A DNA stretch of 64,000 nt from Methanospirillum lacunae. Lineage in GTDB: Archaea; Halobacteriota; Methanomicrobia; Methanomicrobiales; Methanospirillaceae. Of the stretch, positions 36,673-45,416 are shown one piece after another (position 1 is the first letter of the stretch; every line of letters starts with the position of its first letter). The translations under genes were made by a program, and so were the position numbers. The DNA lies in NCBI RefSeq assembly GCF_046195335.1, contig NZ_CP176093.1. One strand, given 5' to 3'. A model generated the notes under the pieces. That model worked only from the letters and a program-made list of their open reading frames with translations. It did not search any database and was not told the DNA's origin.

Positions 36673-37554
36673 ATGGCAGACAAGACCTGTGAACTTGTTG
36701 ACTGTGGACACCGTGCATGTGGTGGCTGTGGTCCGGCATTCGCTGCCCGCCTGATTCTGAAAGGATCAGGTCCGGAGTCTATCGTCTGTGCATCTACCGG
36801 ATGTATGGAAGTCTTCTCCACCCCATACCCACAGACTGCCTGGAAGGTTCCCTGGATTCACTCGCTCTTTGAGAACGCTGCTGCAGTGGCATCAGGGATT
36901 GAATCAGCATTAAAGAAACAGGGACGTAAAGAAAATGTTCTCTGTATCTGTGGTGACGGAGCAACCTTTGATATCGGGATTCAGTGCATCAGCGGTGCAT
37001 TTGAGCGTGGCCACAATATTACATACATCTGCTACGATAACGAAGCCTATATGAACACCGGGATTCAGCGTTCCGGTGCAACACCATATGATGCTTCAAC
37101 CACCACATCTCCAGCAGGAAAACGTTCAACCGGAAACAACCGACCCAAGAAGGATCTTCCCCAGATTCTTGCAGCCCATGGATCACCATATGTGGCAACC
37201 TGTTCGATAGCATATCCGAACGACGTCATCAAGAAGGTTGACCGTGCTGTCCAGACCGAAGGACCCTGTTATATTCAGATCCACACCCCATGCTGTACAG
37301 GCTGGGGTTTTGATGGAGCTAAAACCGTAGAACTTGCAAAGATGGCAATCGAGTGCGGACTCTGGGTCAACTACGAGATGGTCAATGGAAAGGTTGAGAA
37401 GGTCAAGAAGATCAAACGGAAACCTGTTGATGAATACCTGAAATCACAGAAACGGTTTGCCCATCTCTTCAAGCCCCAGCGTAACGATGTCGAGATCGCA
37501 AAGATCCAGGCTATCGCTGATGTAAATGCTGAAAAGTACGGAATTGATCTGTAA
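36673..37554 (+). CDS. porB: Pyruvate:ferredoxin oxidoreductase, beta subunit (293 aa)
   Basis: The TPP-binding subunit: HRACGGCGPAFAAR (iron-sulfur Cys), CASTGC, and the GDG...N motif for TPP/Mg (GDGATFDIGIQCIS to NEAYMNTG). A further conserved Cys lies in HTPCCTGWG. It closes the porCDAB operon; a T-run at 37579-37584 follows. Confidence 0.95.
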   Translation: MADKTCELVDCGHRACGGCGPAFAARLILKGSGPESIVCASTGCMEVFSTPYPQTAWKVPWIHSLFENAAAVASGIESALKKQGRKENVLCICGDGATFDIGIQCISGAFERGHNITYICYDNEAYMNTGIQRSGATPYDASTTTSPAGKRSTGNNRPKKDLPQILAAHGSPYVATCSIAYPNDVIKKVDRAVQTEGPCYIQIHTPCCTGWGFDGAKTVELAKMAIECGLWVNYEMVNGKVEKVKKIKRKPVDEYLKSQKRFAHLFKPQRNDVEIAKIQAIADVNAEKYGIDL

Positions 37555-37578
37555 ATAGCCGCAATACCCACTCAACCC

Positions 37579-37584
37579 TTTTTT
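37579..37584 (+). terminator. T-tract terminator of porCDAB
   Basis: A run of six T after CAACCC, about 25 bases after the porB stop. Confidence 0.4.
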
Positions 37585-37700
37585 GCATCCTGTACTTCTG
37601 AGCAGAGATGTTATGAGGATGAACTTCTAGGTTAATATGATGCAAAGATGTTCACCTCTGGCGTTTTTTTCAAATCCAGCAAGGCTGAACCAGGAGAGAG

Positions 37701-40013
37701 ATGATACCGGTACTCTTCATCGACGATAATAAAGAACTCTGCACACTTTTTCAGATATATCTGGAAGAGTCTGGAGAATTTTCTGTATATACCTGTTATA
37801 GTGGTAAAGAGGCTCTCACATATCTGGAGAGTCATCAGGTAATGGCGGTGATATCTGATTATGATATGCCTGAAATGAATGGGATTGAGTTACTCAGGGA
37901 AATTAGAGAGATCTATCCCCGGCTCCCGTTCATTATGCTTACCGGCAACGATAACAAAGATACCGCAATAGCTGCCCTGAATGCCGGTGCTGATTTCTAT
38001 CAGAACAAGGCAGATGACTTCGAGGTCCAGGTTCTTGATCTCTCACATAAGGTACGTGTCCTTTCTGAAAGGCACAAAGCAGAGGATGCAGCACAGAAGA
38101 AAGGAGAAATCCTTGCAGCCATAAGTCACGCTGCAGAACGGCTGCTCCGGGGAAGTGGCTGGCAGGAGGATATCGAAGAGGTTCTTGGTCGCCTGGGTTT
38201 TGCCACAAATGCATCATCAATTTTTGTTGCTGGAAAAGGTGATGACATGTCAGGAACCGTTGTTGACCCGGTTATCTGGCAGCGAAGTCCTGACCCGGAC
38301 AATGCCCGGTCACTTGATCAGGTTCATTCATGGTGGCAGGAACCACAGAGGGTGCACCTCCTTGAAGCAAATCAGGAGATCCAAGATCTCTTTGATCCTG
38401 GTCTTTCTTCTCATGATATTTCTGGTACCATTCTTCTGATACCAATATTTCTCGCCCGTGATTGGTGGGGCGTTCTTGGTATAACTGATCAGAGAGTTGA
38501 TCGGGTCTTCAGCCCTGAAGAGGTACGTGCACTGCGAATGGCTGCCCGGGTCATCGGCTCGGCACGGTACCGGATGTACATCGAGGAGATCTTTAGAAAT
38601 CCGGTTGAAGAATCACTGGTTGGTGTGTTTATTGAGGATAATTCCCGGTTTTTGTACACCAATCCCAAGATTAGTCACATGTTCGGGTATTCACGTGAGG
38701 AGATCCACAATATTGTGGATCCTCTCATTGTGATTCATCCTAATAGCCGCGATGAGTTTGTTGATATTGTCAGGGATATCAGAAATAAAAAGATACCATA
38801 CAAGCATTTTGAAACAGCAGGGGTGAGGAAAGATGGCAGTGCTATCTGTCTTGAGGTATACCTGACCACGCTATCAGGAGACAGTCCTGACTGCCTGATT
38901 GGAAATGTGATGGATGTCTCTGATCAACATCGAGCCAGGAAGGCCCTTGCTGAGAGTGAGAAACGGTTTAGAAGTCTCTTCAGCAATATCCGTGACCTGG
39001 TGTTCCTCCACAGGATTCCCGATGAAGGATCAGAGATCATTGAGATCAACGATTCTGTCTGTGAAACACTGGGTCTTGACCGCGATCAGGTATTATTCCG
39101 GCCTCTTCCATCCTTTGTTCCTCATGAACATGAACACATCAAGGTTCTTTCTCATTGTGAGACTGCGGCGAGAACCGGACGGGCAGCCGATCAGACCTGT
39201 CTTCTCAAACGAGATGGATTTCCTATTCCGGTTGACCTTGTAACGCACCGGATAGTCATGGAGGGCAGGGCTGTCCTTCTTTCAGTCGCACGCGATATCA
39301 CCGAGAGGATAGAGGCAGAGGCAAAGATCCGTACTGGCGAGGAACGTCTTAAACGCAACATGTTGCTCTCATTGCGTGAAAAAGAGACCCTTCTGCGTGA
39401 GATTCATCACCGGGTTAAGAACAACATGCAGATCATCATCAGTCTGCTCAAGCTCCAGGATTTTAAAGTAGAAGACCCAAAGGTGCATGAGATTATCAGG
39501 GACTGTCGGAGCCGGATATACTCCATGGCTGTTATTCATGAAAAGTTGTATCAGACTGACGAACTGACCTCGATACGGCTTGATGAGTACATCACGGATC
39601 TTGCAGACCGGGTGATGAACGAGTTTGAAAGTGGAGAAGATCGTGTATCCTTTACCCTGCAGTCAGGCGACCCTGTTCTCGTGGATATCGGGACCGGGAT
39701 TCCCCTTGGTCTGATCCTGAATGAACTGATCACTAACAGCATGAAATACGCTTTCTACCCGGGAGAAACCGGTGAAATAAAGGTTGCATTGCAACGAAAG
39801 AAGGAGTCGCTGGTTATTACTGTTGCAGATACCGGTCGTGGCCTTCCTGATGGATTTTCTATTGAAAATTCCTCTACTCTTGGCATCGAACTGATTCGAG
39901 GGCTGGCTTTCCAGCTTGACGGGAAGGTTGCCTGGAAGAGTGATCACGGTACCATATGTACGCTAACGATTCCGTATCCAAAACTTGAAGTTGGAGATGA
40001 GGCATCATCATGA
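37701..40013 (+). CDS. Hybrid sensor histidine kinase: REC-GAF-PAS-PAS-HisKA_2-HATPase (770 aa)
   Basis: The N-terminal receiver domain (1-120) has FIDDN and the phosphoacceptor Asp53 in SDYDMPEMNG. A GAF-like domain (about 130-290) and two PAS domains (about 295-420 and 425-550) follow. The kinase core has the HisKA_2 motif REIHHRVKNNMQII with His569, then the N box ELITNSMKYAF and G box DTGRGLPDG. There are no membrane segments, so it senses something in the cytoplasm. GGAGAGAG precedes the ATG. The stop overlaps the ATG of the response regulator (ATGA), making a clear two-component pair. Confidence 0.92.
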   Translation: MIPVLFIDDNKELCTLFQIYLEESGEFSVYTCYSGKEALTYLESHQVMAVISDYDMPEMNGIELLREIREIYPRLPFIMLTGNDNKDTAIAALNAGADFYQNKADDFEVQVLDLSHKVRVLSERHKAEDAAQKKGEILAAISHAAERLLRGSGWQEDIEEVLGRLGFATNASSIFVAGKGDDMSGTVVDPVIWQRSPDPDNARSLDQVHSWWQEPQRVHLLEANQEIQDLFDPGLSSHDISGTILLIPIFLARDWWGVLGITDQRVDRVFSPEEVRALRMAARVIGSARYRMYIEEIFRNPVEESLVGVFIEDNSRFLYTNPKISHMFGYSREEIHNIVDPLIVIHPNSRDEFVDIVRDIRNKKIPYKHFETAGVRKDGSAICLEVYLTTLSGDSPDCLIGNVMDVSDQHRARKALAESEKRFRSLFSNIRDLVFLHRIPDEGSEIIEINDSVCETLGLDRDQVLFRPLPSFVPHEHEHIKVLSHCETAARTGRAADQTCLLKRDGFPIPVDLVTHRIVMEGRAVLLSVARDITERIEAEAKIRTGEERLKRNMLLSLREKETLLREIHHRVKNNMQIIISLLKLQDFKVEDPKVHEIIRDCRSRIYSMAVIHEKLYQTDELTSIRLDEYITDLADRVMNEFESGEDRVSFTLQSGDPVLVDIGTGIPLGLILNELITNSMKYAFYPGETGEIKVALQRKKESLVITVADTGRGLPDGFSIENSSTLGIELIRGLAFQLDGKVAWKSDHGTICTLTIPYPKLEVGDEASS

Positions 40014-40750
40014 TAAAAGGGAAGAAGATTCTTATCGTTGAGGACGAGATGGTCATCTCTCTTGAGATAGCCGCTACGCTCAAACGACTTGGTTACATCG
40101 TGGCAGGTCAGGCTATCACTGGCAATGACGCACTCAAACTTGTAGAAGAGACTGATCCTGATCTTATCCTGATGGATATCAGACTGAAAGGAAATATGGA
40201 TGGCATTGAAGCAGCCTGCCAGGTCAGTGACCGTTTTGACCTTCCGGTAATCTTTCTCACTGCTCACTCAGATGAAGCAACCCTTGAACGTGCGATCGCT
40301 GTCAGTCCTTCAGGATATCTTATCAAACCGTTTAAAGACCGGGAACTCTACTCCTCAATCGAACTTGCCCTTCACAAACATGATATCAGGCAGCGAATCC
40401 GTCCTGAACGGATCGTTCGTGAGGTTCAGTCAGATCTTGCCCATCTTTCTGATGTGAGTGCTCTGGTTATCAGCCCGCGTGGTATCATCATAAGGGCAAA
40501 CCAGAAGGCATGCGATCTCTTTGAAACAGATCAGGATGACCTTTGTGGTACCCAGATTACAACCTGGATCTGTACTGATACTCCCATACTAGATGTGCTT
40601 TCAGGGTCAGAAGGTTCCATTCTTCCGTACAATGTTGCGGTCAGAAGTCTGGGTGGAACAATAAAAAAAGTCAATATCGAGGCCGGTTTTATTGCAGGTG
40701 AGGAAGGGAGGATTCGGGGATACCTGCTGGCTATCCCTCATGTCTGCTGA
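40010..40750 (+). CDS. Response regulator: REC plus PAS-like output (246 aa)
   Basis: The receiver domain (1-125) has VEDE, the phosphoacceptor Asp56 in LILMDIRLKG, and conserved Thr and Lys positions (FLTAH, LIKPF). Residues about 140-246 look like a PAS domain (VLVISPRGIIIRANQKACDLF), not a DNA-binding domain. Output is therefore likely through protein interaction, a common archaeal arrangement. It overlaps the upstream kinase by four bases. Confidence 0.9.
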   Translation: MIKGKKILIVEDEMVISLEIAATLKRLGYIVAGQAITGNDALKLVEETDPDLILMDIRLKGNMDGIEAACQVSDRFDLPVIFLTAHSDEATLERAIAVSPSGYLIKPFKDRELYSSIELALHKHDIRQRIRPERIVREVQSDLAHLSDVSALVISPRGIIIRANQKACDLFETDQDDLCGTQITTWICTDTPILDVLSGSEGSILPYNVAVRSLGGTIKKVNIEAGFIAGEEGRIRGYLLAIPHVC

Positions 40751-40791
40751 CTATCAGTTCGGTGTGTACTCTGCACATCAATTCTGTATCT

Positions 40792-41238
40792 ATGACAACA
40801 ATATCAACTCTTGAAATATCTACTCCGGGTGGCATCGTTACAGTCACAAAGGTCACTTCTGCCAGAACCGGAGATATGCGTGTCCTATATCAGGCAGGAG
40901 ACTGGTGGGATGACTCATGGGATGAAACTCTCCTCTCTGCAATCGTTCAGAAGAGTTTTGCCTTTGTTGCCGCCGTTGCCCCTGATGGGAACTGGATTGG
41001 GATGGGCCGGCTGATCTCTGATGGCGTATCTGATGCATATATGCAGGATATCGTGGTACTTCCTGAATGGGAGGGGCATGGAATCGGCTCTGCCATTGTC
41101 AAATGCCTTGTTATGATCTGTAAAGAGTGTGGGATCGACTGGATAGGCACGATTTCTGAACCTGAAACCGAATACTTCTACCGCAGATTCGGGTTTGCAC
41201 GGATGAACCGGTATACCCCGATGAGGTATGAGCGGTAG
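40792..41238 (+). CDS. GNAT-family N-acetyltransferase (148 aa)
   Basis: Contains the acetyl-CoA-binding strand and loop of the GNAT fold, MQDIVVLPEWEGHGIGSAIV (R/Q-x-x-G-x-G/A type), preceded by a DGVSDAYMQD strand, and ends with FYRRFGFARMN, the typical last strand. The substrate is unknown. An ATG at 40792 or a GTG at 40762 could start it; neither has a convincing Shine-Dalgarno. It follows the response regulator closely. Confidence 0.82.
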   Translation: MTTISTLEISTPGGIVTVTKVTSARTGDMRVLYQAGDWWDDSWDETLLSAIVQKSFAFVAAVAPDGNWIGMGRLISDGVSDAYMQDIVVLPEWEGHGIGSAIVKCLVMICKECGIDWIGTISEPETEYFYRRFGFARMNRYTPMRYER

Positions 41239-41262
41239 TATTGGCTGACAGGAGTCCGGATT

Positions 41263-42264
41263 ATGGGTGACCAACAGGTAACACTCGGGGGAACACCTGC
41301 TGGTCCTTCTTCGAGTGTCATCGTCACTGATATCCACCCGGTCATCATCTCGGTGAGCCGGGCAACTGATATTCCAGGATTTTACATGGACTGGTTTTTA
41401 CGCCGGTTCCATGAAGGGTCAATCATCTGGAAGAATCCATACCGGCAGAACCGGAGACAGAGGGTTCTCTTTGATAAAACCGGGGCAGCGGTTTTCTGGA
41501 CAAAGGATCCGGGTTCTCTTCTTGCAAGGGCTGATGAGATTGATGATCTCGGCATCCACTGGTATGCCCAGGTCACCCTGAACGATTACGAAGGTCTCGG
41601 GTATGAACTCCGGGTACCTCTTTTAGAGAAACGGGTCCGGGACTTTCAGGATCTGAGTGGCCGACTCGGAAAAGAGCGAGTTATCTGGCGGTTCGATCCC
41701 CTCCTTCTCTCTGATAATCTTTCTCTCTCTTCTCTTCAAGAACGTATTGAACGCTTATTCTCTCTATTGGGGCCATACTGCGAGCGGATGGTCTTTAGTT
41801 ACATTGATCTCAGGTACCGGGGGGTGATGAGGAATATGAAGCAGTATGGATTGACTGATATCAGGGAATTTTTGCCAGATGAAAAACTGCAGGTTGCAGA
41901 GGTGCTTGAGCGGTGTGCACAGAAGTATGGGGTTCTGGTTATGGCCTGCTGTCAGGAACTCGATCTCAGAAGGTATGGAATTGTCCCCGGACGCTGCGTT
42001 GATGACCGGATCTTTCGTAGAATCGCAGCACAGGATCCTGAGTTCATGGGTTGGCTTGAGCGGGATGCCCGAAAAGATACCGGGCAGCGGGCTCATTGTA
42101 CCTGTATCGTCTCCAAGGATGTAGGTGAGTACTCAACCTGTCTGCATCAGTGCAGGTACTGTTACGCAAACCGGAGCGATGAGATGGTTGCCGGGCGATA
42201 TCTCCTCCACCGGCAGGCAATAAATCAGGGTATCATCCCTGAGTCAATAGTGCCTGAGTTCTGA
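41263..42264 (+). CDS. DUF1848 family protein with C-terminal Cys cluster (333 aa)
   Basis: The segment VIISVSRATDIPGFYMDWFL near residue 28, followed by VFWTKDP, and the C-terminal CTCIVSKDVGEYSTCLHQCRYCYAN are typical of DUF1848 proteins. The C-terminal cysteines (CxC, then CxxxCxxC) suggest an iron-sulfur cluster similar in spacing to radical-SAM CxxxCxxC, but at the wrong end of the protein. Function unknown. GGAG lies eight bases before the ATG. It follows the GNAT gene by 24 bases. Confidence 0.8.
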   Translation: MGDQQVTLGGTPAGPSSSVIVTDIHPVIISVSRATDIPGFYMDWFLRRFHEGSIIWKNPYRQNRRQRVLFDKTGAAVFWTKDPGSLLARADEIDDLGIHWYAQVTLNDYEGLGYELRVPLLEKRVRDFQDLSGRLGKERVIWRFDPLLLSDNLSLSSLQERIERLFSLLGPYCERMVFSYIDLRYRGVMRNMKQYGLTDIREFLPDEKLQVAEVLERCAQKYGVLVMACCQELDLRRYGIVPGRCVDDRIFRRIAAQDPEFMGWLERDARKDTGQRAHCTCIVSKDVGEYSTCLHQCRYCYANRSDEMVAGRYLLHRQAINQGIIPESIVPEF

Positions 42265-42292
42265 TCATCTTTATCTGAGTGAAACCCGCATT

Positions 42293-42577
42293 ATGGATCA
42301 GATGGTGGAATGTGAGTTCTGCGGAACCGAAGTCTCTGGTGGTTCTGCTTTTACCTGCACCTATTGTCATGGGACCTTCTGTCCTGCACACAGGCTTCCC
42401 TTCAACCATGCCTGCCCGAATATTGAGGAGTGGCGTAACTCTAAGCCCTCAGCAAAAAAAGTGAAAAAGCAAACATCCGAATCCAGGGTTCTGACTGATC
42501 AAAAAGGCCTTGTGGTTGGTGGTGTGCTGATGCTTGCCCTGATCATCGTGTTCCTTCTCCTCTTCAGGATATTGTAA
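42293..42577 (+). CDS. AN1-type zinc finger membrane protein (94 aa)
   Basis: Residues 7-41 carry all eight zinc ligands of an AN1 finger in the correct spacing: Cys7, Cys10, Cys22, Cys25, Cys30, His33, His39, Cys41. A lysine-rich linker leads to one C-terminal membrane segment (about 73-92), so the finger probably faces the cytoplasm. AN1 fingers in eukaryotes link to ubiquitin and protein quality control; in archaea the role is not established. The 3' end overlaps the convergent ADP-ribosylglycohydrolase gene by 14 bases. Confidence 0.85.
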   Translation: MDQMVECEFCGTEVSGGSAFTCTYCHGTFCPAHRLPFNHACPNIEEWRNSKPSAKKVKKQTSESRVLTDQKGLVVGGVLMLALIIVFLLLFRIL

Positions 42578-43529
42578 CCGGGAATCTGAGGTCCAGCTGA
42601 TTACCAAGGTGGACCAGAAATTTCTTTCCGAAGGGTTCACTCTCAAGGCAGGTCATCAGACTGACCGGCAGGTCTTTTTCTGGATGAATACATGATGCTC
42701 CCAGAGTGATTGCAGCGGTTGTATCAGTATCCCCACCGAGTAAAATTGATTCACGAAGTACCCGATAGGGGTTATCCCCATAATTCTGAAGAATGGAGAT
42801 CACAGCACCAAGAAGGATCAGTGACTCTGTATATGGAACTCCGTATCCGGCATGTTCACAGAGAATGATCTCGGGACTCCATCCTGAATCTATGATTCTT
42901 TTCAGGTATTCTTTTCCTTCAGGAGTAAGGCTGGGTATCTTTTCCGGGAGGTTCTGTACAATCTCTTGAAAAGATCTCTTCAAATAATACCGTTCATGGC
43001 AGATCAGTGCTATTCCAACCGTTGCGGCAATGGCATCTGGATGGCCATGCGTGATCCGGGCACTAAGCGTTGCACACCTGATAACCTCATCAAGGTCAGG
43101 GATAAACCCGATAGGCAGTGCCCGCATGGCCGCCCCATCGCTTTTTCGCTCTCGGATCTCATCTTCTGAAAGACTTTGCAGAAACTCGGATCCATTTTTT
43201 GAATCCTGTAGCATCCGTGTTGTAACTGGTGAATACCCGGAACGTGGATCACGTCTGTATGCAATAAGCAGGCTATCAGCAAGGTTCTCTTCTGTGAAGG
43301 GTTTTGCTGATACAAGGAGTTCAGTCACACCAATAGCCATCTGGGTATCATCAGTATACCTGTCAGTGACGTGACATGAAATCGGATCATCAGGAAGGGT
43401 TATTTCAAAACGGCTTTTATTCTCAAACCCTGCTCCAAATGCGTCGCCGATGGCCATGCCTACAAGAAGTCGTGCACCAGGACGTAAGTCTGGCAGTTTT
43501 TCTTGTGAGTCAGAATAATCAGGGTTCAT
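42564..43529 (-). CDS. ADP-ribosylglycohydrolase family protein (321 aa)
   Basis: Metal and substrate motifs of the DraG/ARH family are present: GMAIGDAFGAGFE at residue 24, YTDDTQMA near 58, ITHGHPDA, and GGDTDTTAAITLGA near 265. Family members remove ADP-ribose from proteins or act on related nucleosides. The partner ADP-ribosyltransferase is not in this window. It is convergent with the AN1 gene and follows sufC-side sequence with 21 bases between. Confidence 0.9.
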   Translation of the reverse strand: MNPDYSDSQEKLPDLRPGARLLVGMAIGDAFGAGFENKSRFEITLPDDPISCHVTDRYTDDTQMAIGVTELLVSAKPFTEENLADSLLIAYRRDPRSGYSPVTTRMLQDSKNGSEFLQSLSEDEIRERKSDGAAMRALPIGFIPDLDEVIRCATLSARITHGHPDAIAATVGIALICHERYYLKRSFQEIVQNLPEKIPSLTPEGKEYLKRIIDSGWSPEIILCEHAGYGVPYTESLILLGAVISILQNYGDNPYRVLRESILLGGDTDTTAAITLGASCIHPEKDLPVSLMTCLESEPFGKKFLVHLGNQLDLRFPVTIS

Positions 43530-43550
43530 TGCAACCCGAAAAAAGAGAGA

Positions 43551-44285
43551 TTATACGATTTTGTCACAGCGCAGGCACTCGTTGTATCCTTTCTCCTTGA
43601 TCAGTTTCAGAATATCGCGGGGGTTGCCATGGCATTTGAACTCGCCGTTTATCATCACATGGCCTTTGTCAACATCAAGATAATCCATGATGTACCCGGT
43701 ATGGGTGATGACAAGTCCGCTGTTTTTACGGTTAGCAAACCGCTGGTGTTTCTGGAGGAGGAATGCAATGGACTCGCCCATGAGGTGAATATTTTCAAGA
43801 TCCACACCACTCTCAGGCTCGTCAAGCATGATGAACGAGGGATCCTGCACCATCATCTGGAGGATCTCACTCCGTTTTATCTCGCCACCAGAGAATCCCT
43901 GGTTGATGTCACGTTCAAGAAAATCCACCATGTTCATCCGGGTAATGGCAGGCTGGATATCCCGGTCTTTATCAGGGTTGATGACGTTCAGCATCTTTCC
44001 AAGTTTCAGACCTGATATTGTGGGAGGGCGCTGGAACATGATTCCCATGCCGAGTCTTGCCCGTTCATGAACCGGTTTATCTGTTACATCAACCCCGTTC
44101 ATGATGATCTTTCCACTGGTCACCTTGTAGGCATCAAAGCCCATAATAGCCATCAGGAGGGTTGATTTACCAGAACCGTTCGGTCCCATGAGCACGTGGG
44201 TTTCCCCTTGCTCGATGTGCAGATTTATCCCATGAAGAATCTCACGGTCCCCTATCGCAACATGCAGATCCTGTAACTCTAGCAT
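43551..44285 (-). CDS. sufC: SufC-type Fe-S assembly ABC ATPase (244 aa)
   Basis: A soluble ABC ATPase with Walker A GPNGSGKSTL, signature FSGGEIKRSEI (the SufC-type form), Walker B FIMLDEPESGVD and switch His in ITHTG. The Cys-x-x-Cys near its C terminus (NECLRCDK) is noted. SufC works with SufB (and SufD) in cluster assembly, but no sufB lies on either side. The ATG at 44285 is preferred; a GTG at 44309 is possible. Confidence 0.88.
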   Translation of the reverse strand: MLELQDLHVAIGDREILHGINLHIEQGETHVLMGPNGSGKSTLLMAIMGFDAYKVTSGKIIMNGVDVTDKPVHERARLGMGIMFQRPPTISGLKLGKMLNVINPDKDRDIQPAITRMNMVDFLERDINQGFSGGEIKRSEILQMMVQDPSFIMLDEPESGVDLENIHLMGESIAFLLQKHQRFANRKNSGLVITHTGYIMDYLDVDKGHVMINGEFKCHGNPRDILKLIKEKGYNECLRCDKIV

Positions 44286-44365
44286 AGACGGTTCTCTTAT
44301 AGATTTCACTCTTCAGGCCATTTGATTGTTGTCAGTTAAACGTGATTTTTTCTGTCTTCAGGAAT

Positions 44366-44770
44366 TTATAGCAGTTGCTTGCCCGCGTCAGTTCCGGGCA
44401 TGCATTCAAAGACGCCGCTGATTTTAAGGATGAGGAGGGATTTTGCCGGAAGACCTGGTTTTTTCTCGTGAATCATCTCTGTCATCCGGGCATGCTCTGG
44501 TCCTGATGTTTTTACTGTCACATCTGCCTTTATCTGGTAGCATCCTTTTGCACCTGCTCCATAGAGATAAATGGCTGCCTTCGGGTTTTCAAGCACATTT
44601 TTCAGGCTTTTGTGCATGAAATTGTCACCGATCCAGATCGTCTCAGGATCGATGAGAAAGACTGAGCCCATTGGAGCAACATTCGGAATGCCATCTTTTG
44701 AAGCAGTTGCGAGAGGAAAGACCTTCAGTGCTGAGAATGCCTCACAGATTTCAGGAGTTAATGTAACCAT
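44366..44770 (-). CDS. Pyridoxamine 5'-phosphate oxidase-like flavin split-barrel protein (134 aa)
   Basis: The start MVTLTPEICEAFSALKVFPLATASKDGIPNVAPMGSV and the strand TIWIGDNFMHKSLKNVLENP are typical of small PNPOx-like FMN or F420-binding split-barrel proteins. The substrate is unknown. An ATG at 44800 would add ten residues. It precedes sufC on the same strand with 80 bases between. Confidence 0.82.
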   Translation of the reverse strand: MVTLTPEICEAFSALKVFPLATASKDGIPNVAPMGSVFLIDPETIWIGDNFMHKSLKNVLENPKAAIYLYGAGAKGCYQIKADVTVKTSGPEHARMTEMIHEKKPGLPAKSLLILKISGVFECMPGTDAGKQLL

Positions 44771-44971
44771 AGTAGTAACATGATGCCTTCGGTATCTCAT
44801 TAATCTTCGGATTAGCTAGTCTGGGAAAAAGTGGACGACGGTGATACTCAACCTATTCTTGAAAGATGATATGGTTCCTGGCGCTCCGTCTGTTAAGACG
44901 TACACCGGTTTTGGATGTGTATCTCATGGCCATTGTGGATCTGACACAACGCAATTCCTGGTCCTGGTGTT

Positions 44972-45325
44972 CTACTCCTGCATTCTGACGATGTATCCCT
45001 CTATTCCGGAAATCATCAGGGGCTTTGGAAAAATTCCCTTACCAATCAGGATTCCTTCAACAACGGTCTTATCCTTGGTGACCATACTGAATTGAACAGC
45101 AAATGATCCCTCCCTGTTGATTCCATCCTGTATCTGTTGTCTGACTTGTTCACGTTCTCCCTGCTGAATCAGGTCTGGCAGGCAGACTTGCCCGGCCTCA
45201 ACCAGGTCGGTTTGGGTATACCCGGTAACATGTCTGGATCCCTCATCAACATATTCGAATCCAAGTGCAGCATCTGCCTTGCACCGAAATGCCATTGCGG
45301 TGGTTTTTTTGTATTGTCTGTTCAT
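44972..45325 (-). CDS. Stand-alone PAS-domain protein (117 aa)
   Basis: The whole protein is one PAS domain: a strand with LGFEYVDEGSRHVTGYTQTDL, a helix-rich middle (LPDLIQQGEREQVRQQI), and the closing strands FAVQFSMVTKDKTVVEG and SGIEGYIVRMQE. Stand-alone PAS proteins exist in methanogens near sensor kinases; here no kinase is adjacent. An in-frame ATG at 45295 would shorten it. It is divergent from the MFS gene, with a 91-base spacer. Confidence 0.7.
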   Translation of the reverse strand: MNRQYKKTTAMAFRCKADAALGFEYVDEGSRHVTGYTQTDLVEAGQVCLPDLIQQGEREQVRQQIQDGINREGSFAVQFSMVTKDKTVVEGILIGKGIFPKPLMISGIEGYIVRMQE

Positions 45326-45416
45326 AATATCATTCAGAAGGCTTACCTTCCGAGAGCAATCATTATACAGAGAAATGGGAATAAGGAAGGTAAAGCCTTA
45401 TGGACTGGATCACTGT

